Positions 49,829-58,410 of a stretch of DNA of 64,000 nt are shown one piece after another. Each line of letters opens with the position of its first letter. Within the stretch, counting starts at the first letter, position 1. A program made the position numbers and the translations under genes. Origin of the DNA: Allobosea sp. BK604 (GTDB taxonomy: Bacteria; Pseudomonadota; Alphaproteobacteria; Rhizobiales; Beijerinckiaceae); NCBI RefSeq assembly GCF_004341515.1, contig NZ_SLZF01000011.1:62001-126000 (forward strand), given 5' to 3'. Under the pieces are notes generated by a model. It had not been told where the DNA came from, ran no database searches, and saw only the letters and a program-made list of their open reading frames with translations.

Positions 49829-49848
49829 TCTATCTATCGATAGATAGA
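49829..49848. promoter_or_regulatory. TetR operator proximal to the SDR gene
   Basis: TCTATCTATCGATAGATAGA is a perfect 20-bp palindrome 22 bp before the SDR start codon, so it probably overlaps the promoter or leader. Confidence 0.8.
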
Positions 49849-49870
49849 TAAATTTGAACTGGAGGCTCAT

Positions 49871-50638
49871 ATGCGTTTCGCAAGCAAGGTGGTTGCCATC
49901 ACGGGCGGCGGGTCCGGCATCGGCAAGGAAACCGCAAGACGATTTCTGGCGGAAGGCGCCCTTGTCGCCATCAACGGCCGAAACGAGGCCAAGCTGACGG
50001 CGGCGGCGCGCGAGATCGACCCGTCCGGAGAAAAGACGGTCGTCGTGGCCGGCGACATTTCCAGGCCGGCGACGGGCGAAGCGCTCGTCAGCGCCGCGCT
50101 CGAGCGCTTCGGCGGCCTCGACGTGCTCGTCAACAATGCCGGCGTCTTCAATCCCAAGCCGTTTCTCGAGCTCGATGAGCACGACTACGACTGGTATCTC
50201 GACACGATCCTGAAGGGTAAGTTCTTCACGGCGCAGGCTGCCGCCAGGGCGATGAAGGGCAGCGGCGGGGCGATCGTCCAGACCGGCTCCATGTGGGCGC
50301 TCCAGGCCATCGGCGCGACGCCGTCCGCAGCCTATTCCGCCGCCAATGCCGGCGTGCATGCGATGGTGCGCAACCTCGCCATCGAGCTGGCACCGTACAA
50401 GATCCGCATCAACGCGGTTGCGCCGGCTGTCGTCGAGACACCTGTCTACAACACGTTCCTGACCGAAGAGCAGGTCCGCGCGACATTGCCCGGCTTCAAC
50501 GCCTTCCATCCGCTCGGACGGAATGGCCAGCCTGCGGATGTGGCAGAAGCGATCCTGTTCCTCGCTTCGGAACAGGCCTCCTGGATCACCGGAACGGTGC
50601 TTCCAGTCGATGGCGGGGTGATGGCCGGGCGCCAGTGA
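49871..50638 (+). CDS. Short-chain dehydrogenase/reductase homologue lacking the catalytic Lys
   Basis: A 255-residue classical SDR fold. The cofactor motif TGGGSGIGKE (residues 11-20), NNAG at 88-91, the catalytic Ser140 (QTGSMWA) and Tyr155 are present. The active-site YxxxK, however, reads YSAAN, so the Lys is replaced by Asn159 (codon AAT). The rest (NLAIELAPYKIRINAVAPAVVETP, TGTVLPVDGGVMAG) is normal. Loss of the Lys normally abolishes or greatly reduces dehydrogenase activity, so it may bind cofactor or work differently. It is controlled by the adjacent TetR through two operators. Confidence 0.88.
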   Translation: MRFASKVVAITGGGSGIGKETARRFLAEGALVAINGRNEAKLTAAAREIDPSGEKTVVVAGDISRPATGEALVSAALERFGGLDVLVNNAGVFNPKPFLELDEHDYDWYLDTILKGKFFTAQAAARAMKGSGGAIVQTGSMWALQAIGATPSAAYSAANAGVHAMVRNLAIELAPYKIRINAVAPAVVETPVYNTFLTEEQVRATLPGFNAFHPLGRNGQPADVAEAILFLASEQASWITGTVLPVDGGVMAGRQ

Positions 50639-50731
50639 GACGATGTAACCGCGGACCCGTTTGACTGGGGGCCGCATGAAAATGGCCGCAGCAGCGAGTT
50701 ATCGCCGCGGCGGCCATTCTGGTTTCCGGCG

Positions 50732-51082
50732 TCAGAGCGCGAAGGATGTCCCGCAGCCGCAGGAGCTGGTCGCGTTCGGATTGGTGATCCGGAAGGACTG
50801 GCCGATCAGATCGTCGACGAAATCGATGGTCGAGCCTTCGAGCAGGTCGAGGGAGGTCTCATCGATCAGGACGGTGGCGCCGTCACGCTCGATCACGAGG
50901 TCGCCAGGCGCCTTCTCGCGGTCGATATCGAAAATATACTGGAAACCCGAGCAGCCGCCGCCGGCGACGCTGACGCGCAGCATCGAGCCGGGCGGCTCCT
51001 GCGCCATCACGGCGACGATTCGATTTGCCGCCTTGTCGGTGACGGCGATACCGTGCGGATTGACCTGAAGACCGGTCGACAT
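50732..51082 (-). CDS. erpA: A-type iron-sulfur cluster carrier (ErpA/IscA family)
   Basis: A 116-residue HesB/IscA-fold protein that passes Fe-S clusters to apo-enzymes. The three cluster-binding Cys are C44 (GGGCSGFQY) and C108, C110 (SSCGCGTSF). The frame reaches back to 51250, but the ATG at 51082 gives normal length. ErpA and IscA are hard to separate by sequence; ErpA is favoured because this form is divergent from dgt and away from any isc or suf operon. Confidence 0.88.
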   Translation of the reverse strand: MSTGLQVNPHGIAVTDKAANRIVAVMAQEPPGSMLRVSVAGGGCSGFQYIFDIDREKAPGDLVIERDGATVLIDETSLDLLEGSTIDFVDDLIGQSFRITNPNATSSCGCGTSFAL

Positions 51083-51168
51083 AGGCAGATGCTCCTTGCA
51101 CCTTTGTTGCCCGTGAAGGTAATTGCGGCGCAGCGCCGATACAAGCTTGGGGCGCCGACAGGTCCGCC

Positions 51169-52410
51169 ATGCCGCAGCGACACAGCCTCGTACTCGACCC
51201 CAATCGCGAGCCGGGCGAGCGCTGGCGCGCGGTCTATGCCTGCCGCTCATCCCTGAGCCGCGGGCGGCTGATCGAGGAGCCGGGCTCGGCGACTCGCAAC
51301 CATTTCCAGCGCGATCGCGACCGGATCATCCATTCCACCGCCTTCCGCCGGCTGAAGCACAAGACGCAGGTTTTCGTCTCGCATGAGGGCGACCATTACC
51401 GCACCCGCCTGACCCATACGATCGAGGTGGCGCAGATCGCGCGTGCGCTCGCCCGTGCGCTCGGTCTCGACGAGGATCTCGCCGAGGCGCTGGCCTTGGC
51501 GCATGATCTTGGCCACACGCCCTTCGGCCATACCGGCGAGGATGCGCTCGATGAATGCATGCGCGCCTATGGCGGCTTCGACCATAACGCCCAAACCTTG
51601 CGGATCGTGACCCGGCTGGAGCGGCGCTATGCCGATTTCGACGGGCTCAACCTGAGCTGGGAAGCGCTGGAGGGGCTGGTCAAGCATAACGGCCCGCTGG
51701 TCGATGCCGCGGGCAGGCCGACCGAGCGCTATGCGAAGACCGGCATTCCGATGGCGATCGTCGAATATCAGGAGCGCCAGGACCTATGGCTCGACAGCCA
51801 TGCCTCGGCCGAAGCGCAGGCCGCGGCGCTCGCCGACGATATCGCCTACAATGCCCATGACATCGATGACGGCCTGCGCGCCGGATTGTTCGAACTATCC
51901 GATCTGCGCGCCGTGCCTTTCCTCGCCGAGCTGCTCGACGAAATCGAGCGGCTGCATCCGGGGCTGGAGAAGGCGCGGGCGACCAACGAGCTGGTGCGCC
52001 GGGTTATCACCCGTTTCGTCGAGGACGTGATCGGCCGTTCGCAGGCGCTGATCGCCGCGCTGGCGCCGGCCGATGCCGATGCCATCCGACGCGCTGGCGC
52101 TCCGGTCATCGCCTTCTCGGAGACGAACGCGGAGGCCGACCGCGCGATCAAGGCCTTCCTCTACCCCAACATGTACCGCCACCCGCGCGTCGGGGTGATC
52201 CGGCAGCAGGCAGCGGATGTGGTGCGCGACCTGTTCACCCGGTTCAGCGCGGCGCCGCAGGCGATGCCGGAGGATTGGGGCAGCGGCGCCGACGAGCTCG
52301 ACGAAGCGCGGAAAGCGCGCCGGATCGCCGACTACATCGCCGGCATGACCGACTGGTACGCGCTCGACGAGCACCGGCGCCTGTTTGACGCGACCCCGGC
52401 GCTGCGATAG
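51169..52410 (+). CDS. dgt: dGTPase-like deoxyguanosinetriphosphate triphosphohydrolase
   Basis: A 413-residue HD-domain enzyme of the alphaproteobacterial Dgt-like group, which removes triphosphate from dNTPs. The metal-binding HD site is H83 (RLTHTIEVAQIARALARALG), H112-D113 in AHDLGHTPFGHTGEDALDE, and a later Asp in LADDIAYNAHDIDDGL. RDRIIHSTAFRRLKHKTQVF is a family signature. It is divergent from erpA and followed 62 bp later by argS, a conserved order in Alphaproteobacteria. Confidence 0.93.
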   Translation: MPQRHSLVLDPNREPGERWRAVYACRSSLSRGRLIEEPGSATRNHFQRDRDRIIHSTAFRRLKHKTQVFVSHEGDHYRTRLTHTIEVAQIARALARALGLDEDLAEALALAHDLGHTPFGHTGEDALDECMRAYGGFDHNAQTLRIVTRLERRYADFDGLNLSWEALEGLVKHNGPLVDAAGRPTERYAKTGIPMAIVEYQERQDLWLDSHASAEAQAAALADDIAYNAHDIDDGLRAGLFELSDLRAVPFLAELLDEIERLHPGLEKARATNELVRRVITRFVEDVIGRSQALIAALAPADADAIRRAGAPVIAFSETNAEADRAIKAFLYPNMYRHPRVGVIRQQAADVVRDLFTRFSAAPQAMPEDWGSGADELDEARKARRIADYIAGMTDWYALDEHRRLFDATPALR

Positions 52411-52433
52411 GGCCGGGCGCTCATTTTCTCCCG

Positions 52434-52463
52434 GCGCATGTCCTCTTGGCGCATGTCCTCTTG
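52434..52463 (+). repeat. 15-bp tandem duplication before argS
   Basis: GCGCATGTCCTCTTG occurs twice in direct tandem, ending 9 bp before the argS start. It falls where the ribosome-binding site should be and contains no good Shine-Dalgarno. Confidence 0.7.
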
Positions 52464-52472
52464 GCGATTGCG

Positions 52473-54239
52473 ATGAACCTGTTCGAGATCTTTTCCGCGC
52501 GCGTCCTTGGCGCCCTGACGCAACTGACCGATGCGGGCGAGCTTCCCGCGGGCCTGTCCTTCGCCCGCGTCGTGGTCGAGCCGACGCGCGATCCCGCCCA
52601 TGGCGATCTTGCGACCAATGCGGCGATGGTGCTCGCCAAGGAGGCCGGCACCAATCCGCGCGTTCTTGCCGAGAAGCTCTGTGCCGAGCTGCTGCGCGAT
52701 CCCGACATCGTCAAGGCCGAGGCGGCGGGGCCGGGCTTCATCAACCTCACGCTGCAACCTGCTGTTTTCACTGATGTTCTCAAGGCCGCGATCGAGGCGG
52801 GACTAGACTATGGCCGCGGCGCCGAGAAGCCGCTGCCCAGAATCAATGTCGAATATGTCTCAGCCAACCCGACGGGGCCGATGCATGTCGGCCATGGCCG
52901 TGGCGCCGTCTTCGGCGATGCACTCTGCAACCTGCTCGCCTTTGCCGGCCATGCGGTGACGCGCGAATATTACATCAACGATGCCGGCGCGCAGGTCGAC
53001 GTGCTCGCCCGCTCCGCCTTCCTGCGCTATCGCGAGGCGCTCGGCGAAGAGATCGGCGCGATTCCCGAAGGGCTCTATCCCGGCGATTATCTCAAATCGG
53101 TCGGCGAGAGCCTGGCCAAGGCGCATGGCAACGCCTTACGCGATATGCCGGAGGCCGAGTGGCTGCCGCTGGTGCGCAATGCCGCCATCGACGGCATGAT
53201 GGCGATGATCCGCGACGACCTCGCTGCGCTCGGCGTCGAGCACGACGTGTTCTTCTCGGAGCGCTCGCTGCAGAAGGTCGACGGCAATCTCGACGCGGTG
53301 CGGGCGACGATCGAGGAACTGCGCTCGCGCGATCTCGTCTATGAGGGCCGGCTGCCGCCGCCCAAGGGTCAGAAGGACGAGGATTGGGAGGATCGCGAGC
53401 AGACACTCTTCCGCGCTACCCAGTTCGGTGACGATGTCGACCGGCCGCTGCTCAAATCGGATGGCAGCTACACCTATTTTGCCAACGACATCGCCTATCA
53501 TCGCTCGAAATTCACGCGCGGCTTCAGCGAAATGATCGACGTCTGGGGCGCCGATCATGGCGGTTATGTCAAGCGCATGGCGGCGGCAGTGAAGGCCGTG
53601 ACGGGCGGGGAGGGCACGCTCGACGTCAAGCTCTGCCAGCTGGTGCGGCTGCTGCGCAATGGCGAGCAGGTGCGTATGTCCAAACGCTCCGGCGATTTCG
53701 TCACGCTGCGCGAAGTCATCGACGAGGTCGGCCGCGATGCGGTGCGCTTCATGATGATTTTCCGCAAGAACGATGCGACGCTCGACTTCGATCTCGCCAA
53801 GGTCGTCGAGCAGTCGAAGGACAATCCGGTCTTCTATGTTCAGTATGCGCATGCACGCTGTTCGTCGATCTTCCGTCAGGCGCGCGAGGCTTTCCCGGAT
53901 ATCGATTTGTCGCCTGCGGCATTGGCGCGAGTTGACCTTGCGCGGCTGACCGACGAATCTGAAATTGGCATCATCAAGATGATCGCCGCCTATCCCAGGA
54001 TGATCGATGGGGCGGCGGGCGCACATGAGCCGCATCGCGTGGCCTTTTTCGTGCATGAGCTGGCCAGCGCGTTCCACTCTCTATGGAACAAGGGCAAAGA
54101 CTCGCCGCAATTACGGTTCGTTAATCAAACTGATCGAGAGTCGACCTTGGCAAGATTGGCTTTCGTGCATGCGGTACGGAGCGTCCTTGCTTCCGGTCTG
54201 GCGGTCGTCGGTGTTGCGGCGCCGGAAGAAATGCGTTGA
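52473..54239 (+). CDS. argS: Arginyl-tRNA synthetase
   Basis: A 588-residue class I synthetase that charges tRNA-Arg. The N-terminal Arg-tRNA synthetase domain is followed by VEYVSANPTGPMHVGHGRGAVFGD with the HIGH-type HVGH at 138-141. The KMSKS-like loop is VRMSKRSGDFVTLREVIDEVGRDAVRF, and the C-terminal DALR anticodon-binding helices include FYVQYAHARCSSIFRQA. In-frame ATGs upstream arise from the tandem repeat; the one at 52473 begins the family sequence. Confidence 0.96.
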   Translation: MNLFEIFSARVLGALTQLTDAGELPAGLSFARVVVEPTRDPAHGDLATNAAMVLAKEAGTNPRVLAEKLCAELLRDPDIVKAEAAGPGFINLTLQPAVFTDVLKAAIEAGLDYGRGAEKPLPRINVEYVSANPTGPMHVGHGRGAVFGDALCNLLAFAGHAVTREYYINDAGAQVDVLARSAFLRYREALGEEIGAIPEGLYPGDYLKSVGESLAKAHGNALRDMPEAEWLPLVRNAAIDGMMAMIRDDLAALGVEHDVFFSERSLQKVDGNLDAVRATIEELRSRDLVYEGRLPPPKGQKDEDWEDREQTLFRATQFGDDVDRPLLKSDGSYTYFANDIAYHRSKFTRGFSEMIDVWGADHGGYVKRMAAAVKAVTGGEGTLDVKLCQLVRLLRNGEQVRMSKRSGDFVTLREVIDEVGRDAVRFMMIFRKNDATLDFDLAKVVEQSKDNPVFYVQYAHARCSSIFRQAREAFPDIDLSPAALARVDLARLTDESEIGIIKMIAAYPRMIDGAAGAHEPHRVAFFVHELASAFHSLWNKGKDSPQLRFVNQTDRESTLARLAFVHAVRSVLASGLAVVGVAAPEEMR

Positions 54240-54340
54240 CGGCGATCCTTTTGCCGGCAGCGCGCACAAGGTCAGATTGACCGCGCGTTAGGTTCGGCGT
54301 TCCATTCGGGTGCCGACTGCGCGCTGGAATGGATCATACC

Positions 54341-55999
54341 ATGAGCGAACCAGCTAGAAACCGATTCGCCCTCGACCTGGACGATCTCGAGCGTCAGCTT
54401 CGCGGCGCGGCGCAGGCGCCGAAGCCCGGAAGTTCGGTCGACCCCCTGGTCGAGCTGACCAGGATCGTCGAACAGGACGACCCGCTGAAAGAACTTTTCG
54501 CAACCCGCCCGGCCCAGGGGCAACCGGCGGCGGCGCCTTCATGGCAGCAGCCGCGGCAGGATCCCTCCTTCGCGCCGGCGGCGGTCCAGCGCGCAGCCGC
54601 CGAGGTCTCGGCCCCGCCGGCCGATATCCGCGGCGCGCTCGACGAGTTCGAGGCGCTGCTGAGGCGCACCGAGCCGACACGTCCGGCCCCCGCGCACAGC
54701 GAGCCCGAGTCGGAAGCACGGCCGGCGCCTGTTTCGCACGACTATACCGCTCCGGAGCCCTATCGCTATTCGCGGCCGGAGCCCGCTCCGGCGCAGGCCG
54801 CGGCCCCCCGTGATCTCGACCAGGATCAGCACAACTTTCAGCCGGATTACGGCTACGATCCGCAGCCTGCCTATGCCGACCAGGCACAGGGCGAGGAGGA
54901 ATTGCAAGATCTCGAGCGGCCGCGTTCGCGCAAGGGCTTGTGGGCGGCGGCCGCGCTGATCGCTGTCGCGGTGATCGGCGTCGCCGGTGCGATGACGGTC
55001 TTCCGCAGCTCGGGCCCGGTGAGCAAGGACGGGCTGCCGCCGGTGATCAGCGCCGATGGCGGGCCGACCAAGGTCGAGCCGGTCAATCCGGGCGGGACCG
55101 AGATCCCGAATCAGAACAAGCAGATCTATGAGCGAGCAGGCGATGCCCCGGTCGGCCAGACCAAGGTGGTCAGCCGCGAGGAACAGCCGGTCGATGTACA
55201 GCAGGCGGCGCGCTCGATGGCGCCGCGCATCGTGATGCCCGGCCCAGGCACCGGTCCGACCGCCCTGATCCAGGGCAATGGCGCAGCCAATGCCAACCCG
55301 CTGGCGCAGGCTCCGGCGGCGGCGCCCGCCAGCACGACACCGGCCGAACCGGCCCTGACGCCGGTTCCGGCGGTTCCCGGCCTTGGCGAACCGCGCAAGG
55401 TTCGCACCGTCTCGATCCGGCCTGATGGCGCGCCCGCTCCCTCGCCAAATGGCAGCGCGAGCTATGCCAATGGTGGCATCGCCGGCGCGAATGGCGGTGG
55501 CATGCCGCTGGTGACCGGCTCGGCGCCGACCCGCTCGCTGGCCAGCGCTCAGCCGCCGGCTTCGATCAACAATGTGCCGCGTCCACGCCCGGCGACGCCG
55601 GCGGCTGCGGCCGAGCCCCCAAAGGCCCAGGAACGGGTCGCGACGCCTGCGCCTGCGACGACCCCGCCTGCCGCTCCGGTCCGTACGGCCAACGCCGCGC
55701 CCGCACCGCAGAACACGCCGACGCCCGCCGCCCAGGCGGTCCGGGCCGGCTCCGGCGATTTCGCGGTCCAGCTGGCGGCACCCGGGAGCGAGGCGGAAGC
55801 ACGCGCCACTTTCGCGGCATTGCAGCGCAAATACCCGGAACAGCTCGGCGGCAAGGCGCCGATCGTCCGCAAGACCGAGCTCGCCGGCGGCAAGACCGTC
55901 TACCGCCTCCGCGTCGGCCCCTATTCGCGTGACGATGCCACCACGGTTTGCACGGCGCTCCAGGCGGCCGGCGGTCAGTGCTTCATCGCCAAGAACTGA
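54341..55999 (+). CDS. SPOR-domain inner-membrane protein
   Basis: A 552-residue single-pass protein. A cytoplasmic part of about 195 residues is rich in Pro, Ala and acidic residues; the transmembrane helix is LWAAAALIAVAVIGVAGAMTVF (about residues 198-220); a long disordered Pro/Ala/Thr-rich periplasmic linker follows; a C-terminal SPOR domain ends it (GDFAVQLAAPGSEAEARATFAALQRKYPEQLGGKAPIVRKTELAGGKTVYRLRVGPYSRDDATTVCTALQAAGGQCFIAKN). This FtsN-like layout and the position argS-SPOR-nagZ are conserved in Alphaproteobacteria and suggest a septal peptidoglycan role. An ATG at 54329 is an alternative start. Confidence 0.9.
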   Translation: MSEPARNRFALDLDDLERQLRGAAQAPKPGSSVDPLVELTRIVEQDDPLKELFATRPAQGQPAAAPSWQQPRQDPSFAPAAVQRAAAEVSAPPADIRGALDEFEALLRRTEPTRPAPAHSEPESEARPAPVSHDYTAPEPYRYSRPEPAPAQAAAPRDLDQDQHNFQPDYGYDPQPAYADQAQGEEELQDLERPRSRKGLWAAAALIAVAVIGVAGAMTVFRSSGPVSKDGLPPVISADGGPTKVEPVNPGGTEIPNQNKQIYERAGDAPVGQTKVVSREEQPVDVQQAARSMAPRIVMPGPGTGPTALIQGNGAANANPLAQAPAAAPASTTPAEPALTPVPAVPGLGEPRKVRTVSIRPDGAPAPSPNGSASYANGGIAGANGGGMPLVTGSAPTRSLASAQPPASINNVPRPRPATPAAAAEPPKAQERVATPAPATTPPAAPVRTANAAPAPQNTPTPAAQAVRAGSGDFAVQLAAPGSEAEARATFAALQRKYPEQLGGKAPIVRKTELAGGKTVYRLRVGPYSRDDATTVCTALQAAGGQCFIAKN

Positions 56000-56031
56000 C
56001 GATCCAACGCCCGATCATCCGATCGATCATG

Positions 56032-56070
56032 CCGCCGGCTGCGACCTCGCAGCCGGCGGTTTGCGTTTGG
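56032..56070 (+). terminator. Hairpin terminator after the SPOR gene
   Basis: CCGCCGGCTGCGA and TCGCAGCCGGCGG form a perfect 13-bp inverted repeat around CC, followed by TTTGCGTTTGG. The stem is very strong, the T-tract weak. Confidence 0.7.
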
Positions 56071-56185
56071 CCGGGGCGTCGATCGCCACGGCCAGCTTGA
56101 GCTTCCCACTAGCGCCCGGGGCATGCTGCGGCTATCTCCGCCGGCAAGAGCGTCAAGCTCCAAGATCGCACCAAAGAGGAAACCC

Positions 56186-57280
56186 ATGGACCGTCGCAAG
56201 TTCGTCAAGACCGCCGGCGCGGGCGTTGCCGCCAGTGCCGCAATCGCCGCCCCCGCGATCGCCCAGTCCCAGCCGAAGATCAGCTGGCGCCTGACCTCGA
56301 GCTATCCGAAGAGCCTGGACACACTGTTCGGCATCTCGACCCAGCTCGCCAAGCGCGTCGCCGAGGCGACCGACGGCAATTTCCAGATCCAGGTCTTCTC
56401 CGCCGGCGAGATCGTTCCGGCGCTGAATGCGCTCGATTCGGTGCAGAACGGCACGGTCGAATGCAGCCACACGCTGTCAAGCTTCTATATCGGCAAGGAC
56501 CCGGCCTTTGCCTTCGAGACGACGCTGCCGTTCGGCATGAACATGCGGCAGCAGAACGCCTGGCTCTATGCCGGCGGCGGCCTCGAGCTCTGCCGCAACT
56601 TCATGAAGACCTATAACTGCTACACGATCCCCTCGGGCAATACCGGCGCGCAGATGGGCGGCTGGTATCGCAAGGAGATCAAGTCGCTCGAAGACCTCAA
56701 GGGTCTGAAGATGCGCATCGCCGGGCTCGGCGGCACGATCATGGCGCGGCTCGGCGTCATCCCGCAGCAGCTCGCGGGTGGCGATATCTATCCGGCCCTG
56801 GAGCGCGGCACGCTCGACGCCGTCGAGTTCTCCGGTCCGTTCGACGACGAGAAGCTCGGCTTCCAGCGCGTCGCCAAGTATTATTACTACCCGGGGTTCT
56901 GGGAAGGCTGCGCCAATGTCAGCTTCATCGTGAACCTGGACAAGTGGAACGGCTTGCCCGCCTCCTATCGCGCCATTCTCGAGGCGGCCTGCGCCGAGGC
57001 CAACACGCTGTGCATGGCGAAATACGACAACGGCAATCCCGACGCGCTCGTCCGCCTGATCCAGTCCGGCGCCGAGTTGCGCGGCTTCCCGCAGGATGTG
57101 ATGCGGGCGGCGTTCAAGGAAGCGCAGGAGGTCTATGCCGACTTCGCTGCCAAGAACCCGAACTTCAAGACCTTCTACGATTCCTGGCTGCCCTATTGGA
57201 AGAAGGAGCAGCTCTGGTTCCGCATTGCCGAGCTGCCCTTCGACGCGTTCAACGCCCAGATGGTCGGCCAGATGCGCTGA
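56186..57280 (+). CDS. TRAP-transporter solute-binding protein (DctP/TakP type)
   Basis: A 364-residue periplasmic binding protein with a Tat-type signal (DRRKFVKTAGAGVAASAAIAAPAIAQ). The mature part is that of TakP-like DctP proteins: WRLTSSYPKSLDTLFGISTQLAKRVAEATDGNFQIQVFSAGEIVPALNALDSVQNGTVECSHTLSSFYIGKDPAFAFETTLPFG and GLKMRIAGLGGTIMARLGVIPQQLAGGDIYPALERGTLDAVEF with the ligand-carboxylate Arg. Keto or organic acids are likely ligands. No TRAP membrane subunits (DctQ/DctM) are nearby, so it is an orphan inserted between the SPOR gene and nagZ. The ATG at 56186 begins the signal, with AGAGGA upstream. Confidence 0.9.
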   Translation: MDRRKFVKTAGAGVAASAAIAAPAIAQSQPKISWRLTSSYPKSLDTLFGISTQLAKRVAEATDGNFQIQVFSAGEIVPALNALDSVQNGTVECSHTLSSFYIGKDPAFAFETTLPFGMNMRQQNAWLYAGGGLELCRNFMKTYNCYTIPSGNTGAQMGGWYRKEIKSLEDLKGLKMRIAGLGGTIMARLGVIPQQLAGGDIYPALERGTLDAVEFSGPFDDEKLGFQRVAKYYYYPGFWEGCANVSFIVNLDKWNGLPASYRAILEAACAEANTLCMAKYDNGNPDALVRLIQSGAELRGFPQDVMRAAFKEAQEVYADFAAKNPNFKTFYDSWLPYWKKEQLWFRIAELPFDAFNAQMVGQMR

Positions 57281-57353
57281 ACCCAACCGGGATTCGCACG
57301 ACATTCGGGCGCCGCGTCTTGACCGACTCGGCGCCCGTTTTTACGCCTGAGAC

Positions 57354-58367
57354 ATGAAATCACGCGCCTTCATCGCCGGTTGCCTCGGCACCAGCCTCAC
57401 GGCCGAGGAGCGCGCGTTCTTCCGCGACGCCCGCCCCTGGGGCTTCATCCTGTTCAAGCGCAACACGCAGGACCCGGCGCAGGTCGCGGCGCTGACAGCG
57501 AGCCTGCGCGAGACTGTCGGCTGGCAGGCGCCGATCCTGATCGACCAGGAGGGCGGCCGGGTCCAGCGCATGGGGCAGCCGCATTGGGCGCCTTATCCGC
57601 CGGCGCTCGCCTTCCTCGCGATCAACGATCCCGTCCAGCAGCGCGAGATCGTCAGGCTTTCGGCGAGGCTGATGGCGCATGACCTGAAATCGGTCGGCGT
57701 CGATGTCGATTGCCTGCCGGTGCTCGACGTGCCGGTCGCCGGCAGCCATGACGTGATCGGCAACCGTGCCTATGCGCATGATCCCGATATCGTCGCGAAG
57801 CTCGGCCGCGCTGCTGCCGAGGGCTTGCTGGCCGGCGGCGTTCTGCCGGTGATCAAGCACATGCCCGGCCATGGCCGCGCGCGGGCCGACAGCCATCACG
57901 ACCTGCCGGTGGTCGAGGCCTCGCTCGACGAGTTGCGCGCCCATGATTTCCGGCCCTTCCGGCATCTCGCCGACATGCCGATGGCGATGACGGCCCATGT
58001 CGTCTTCACCGCGCTCGACAAGAAGCATCCCGCCACGGTCTCGCGCCGGATCGTGCGCGACATCATGCGCGGCGAGCTCGGCTATGACGGGCTGGTCATG
58101 ACCGACGACATCTCGATGAAGGCGCTCTCGGGCTCCTTCGACGAGAAGGCGAGGGCGGCGATCCGTGCCGGCGTCGATGTCGTGCTGCATTGCCACGGCA
58201 TCATGGCGGAGATGATCGCGATCGCCGGCGCCGTTCCCGAGATGAGCGGCGCGCGTGCGCGCCGCGCCGCCATGGCCTTGTCGCGAATCCGGCACGAGCC
58301 GGAGCCGCTTGATGTGGATAGCGCCAGGGCCCAGCTTGCAAGCACCCTTGCCATGAGCAGCCGATAG
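57354..58367 (+). CDS. nagZ: Beta-N-acetylhexosaminidase NagZ
   Basis: A 337-residue glycoside hydrolase family 3 enzyme that trims N-acetylglucosamine from anhydromuropeptides during peptidoglycan recycling. Signatures are GFILFKRNTQDPAQV, LIDQEGGRVQRM, the catalytic-loop KHMPGHGRARADSHHDLP (residues 168-184, with the Asp-His pair), and MTDDISMKALSG with the nucleophile Asp. It has no signal peptide, as expected for this cytosolic enzyme. scpA follows after 43 bp. Confidence 0.95.
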   Translation: MKSRAFIAGCLGTSLTAEERAFFRDARPWGFILFKRNTQDPAQVAALTASLRETVGWQAPILIDQEGGRVQRMGQPHWAPYPPALAFLAINDPVQQREIVRLSARLMAHDLKSVGVDVDCLPVLDVPVAGSHDVIGNRAYAHDPDIVAKLGRAAAEGLLAGGVLPVIKHMPGHGRARADSHHDLPVVEASLDELRAHDFRPFRHLADMPMAMTAHVVFTALDKKHPATVSRRIVRDIMRGELGYDGLVMTDDISMKALSGSFDEKARAAIRAGVDVVLHCHGIMAEMIAIAGAVPEMSGARARRAAMALSRIRHEPEPLDVDSARAQLASTLAMSSR

Positions 58368-58410
58368 GCTGATTCTGTCCCCGGGGCTGTCGTAAACCGG
58401 GGGCGGGCCA

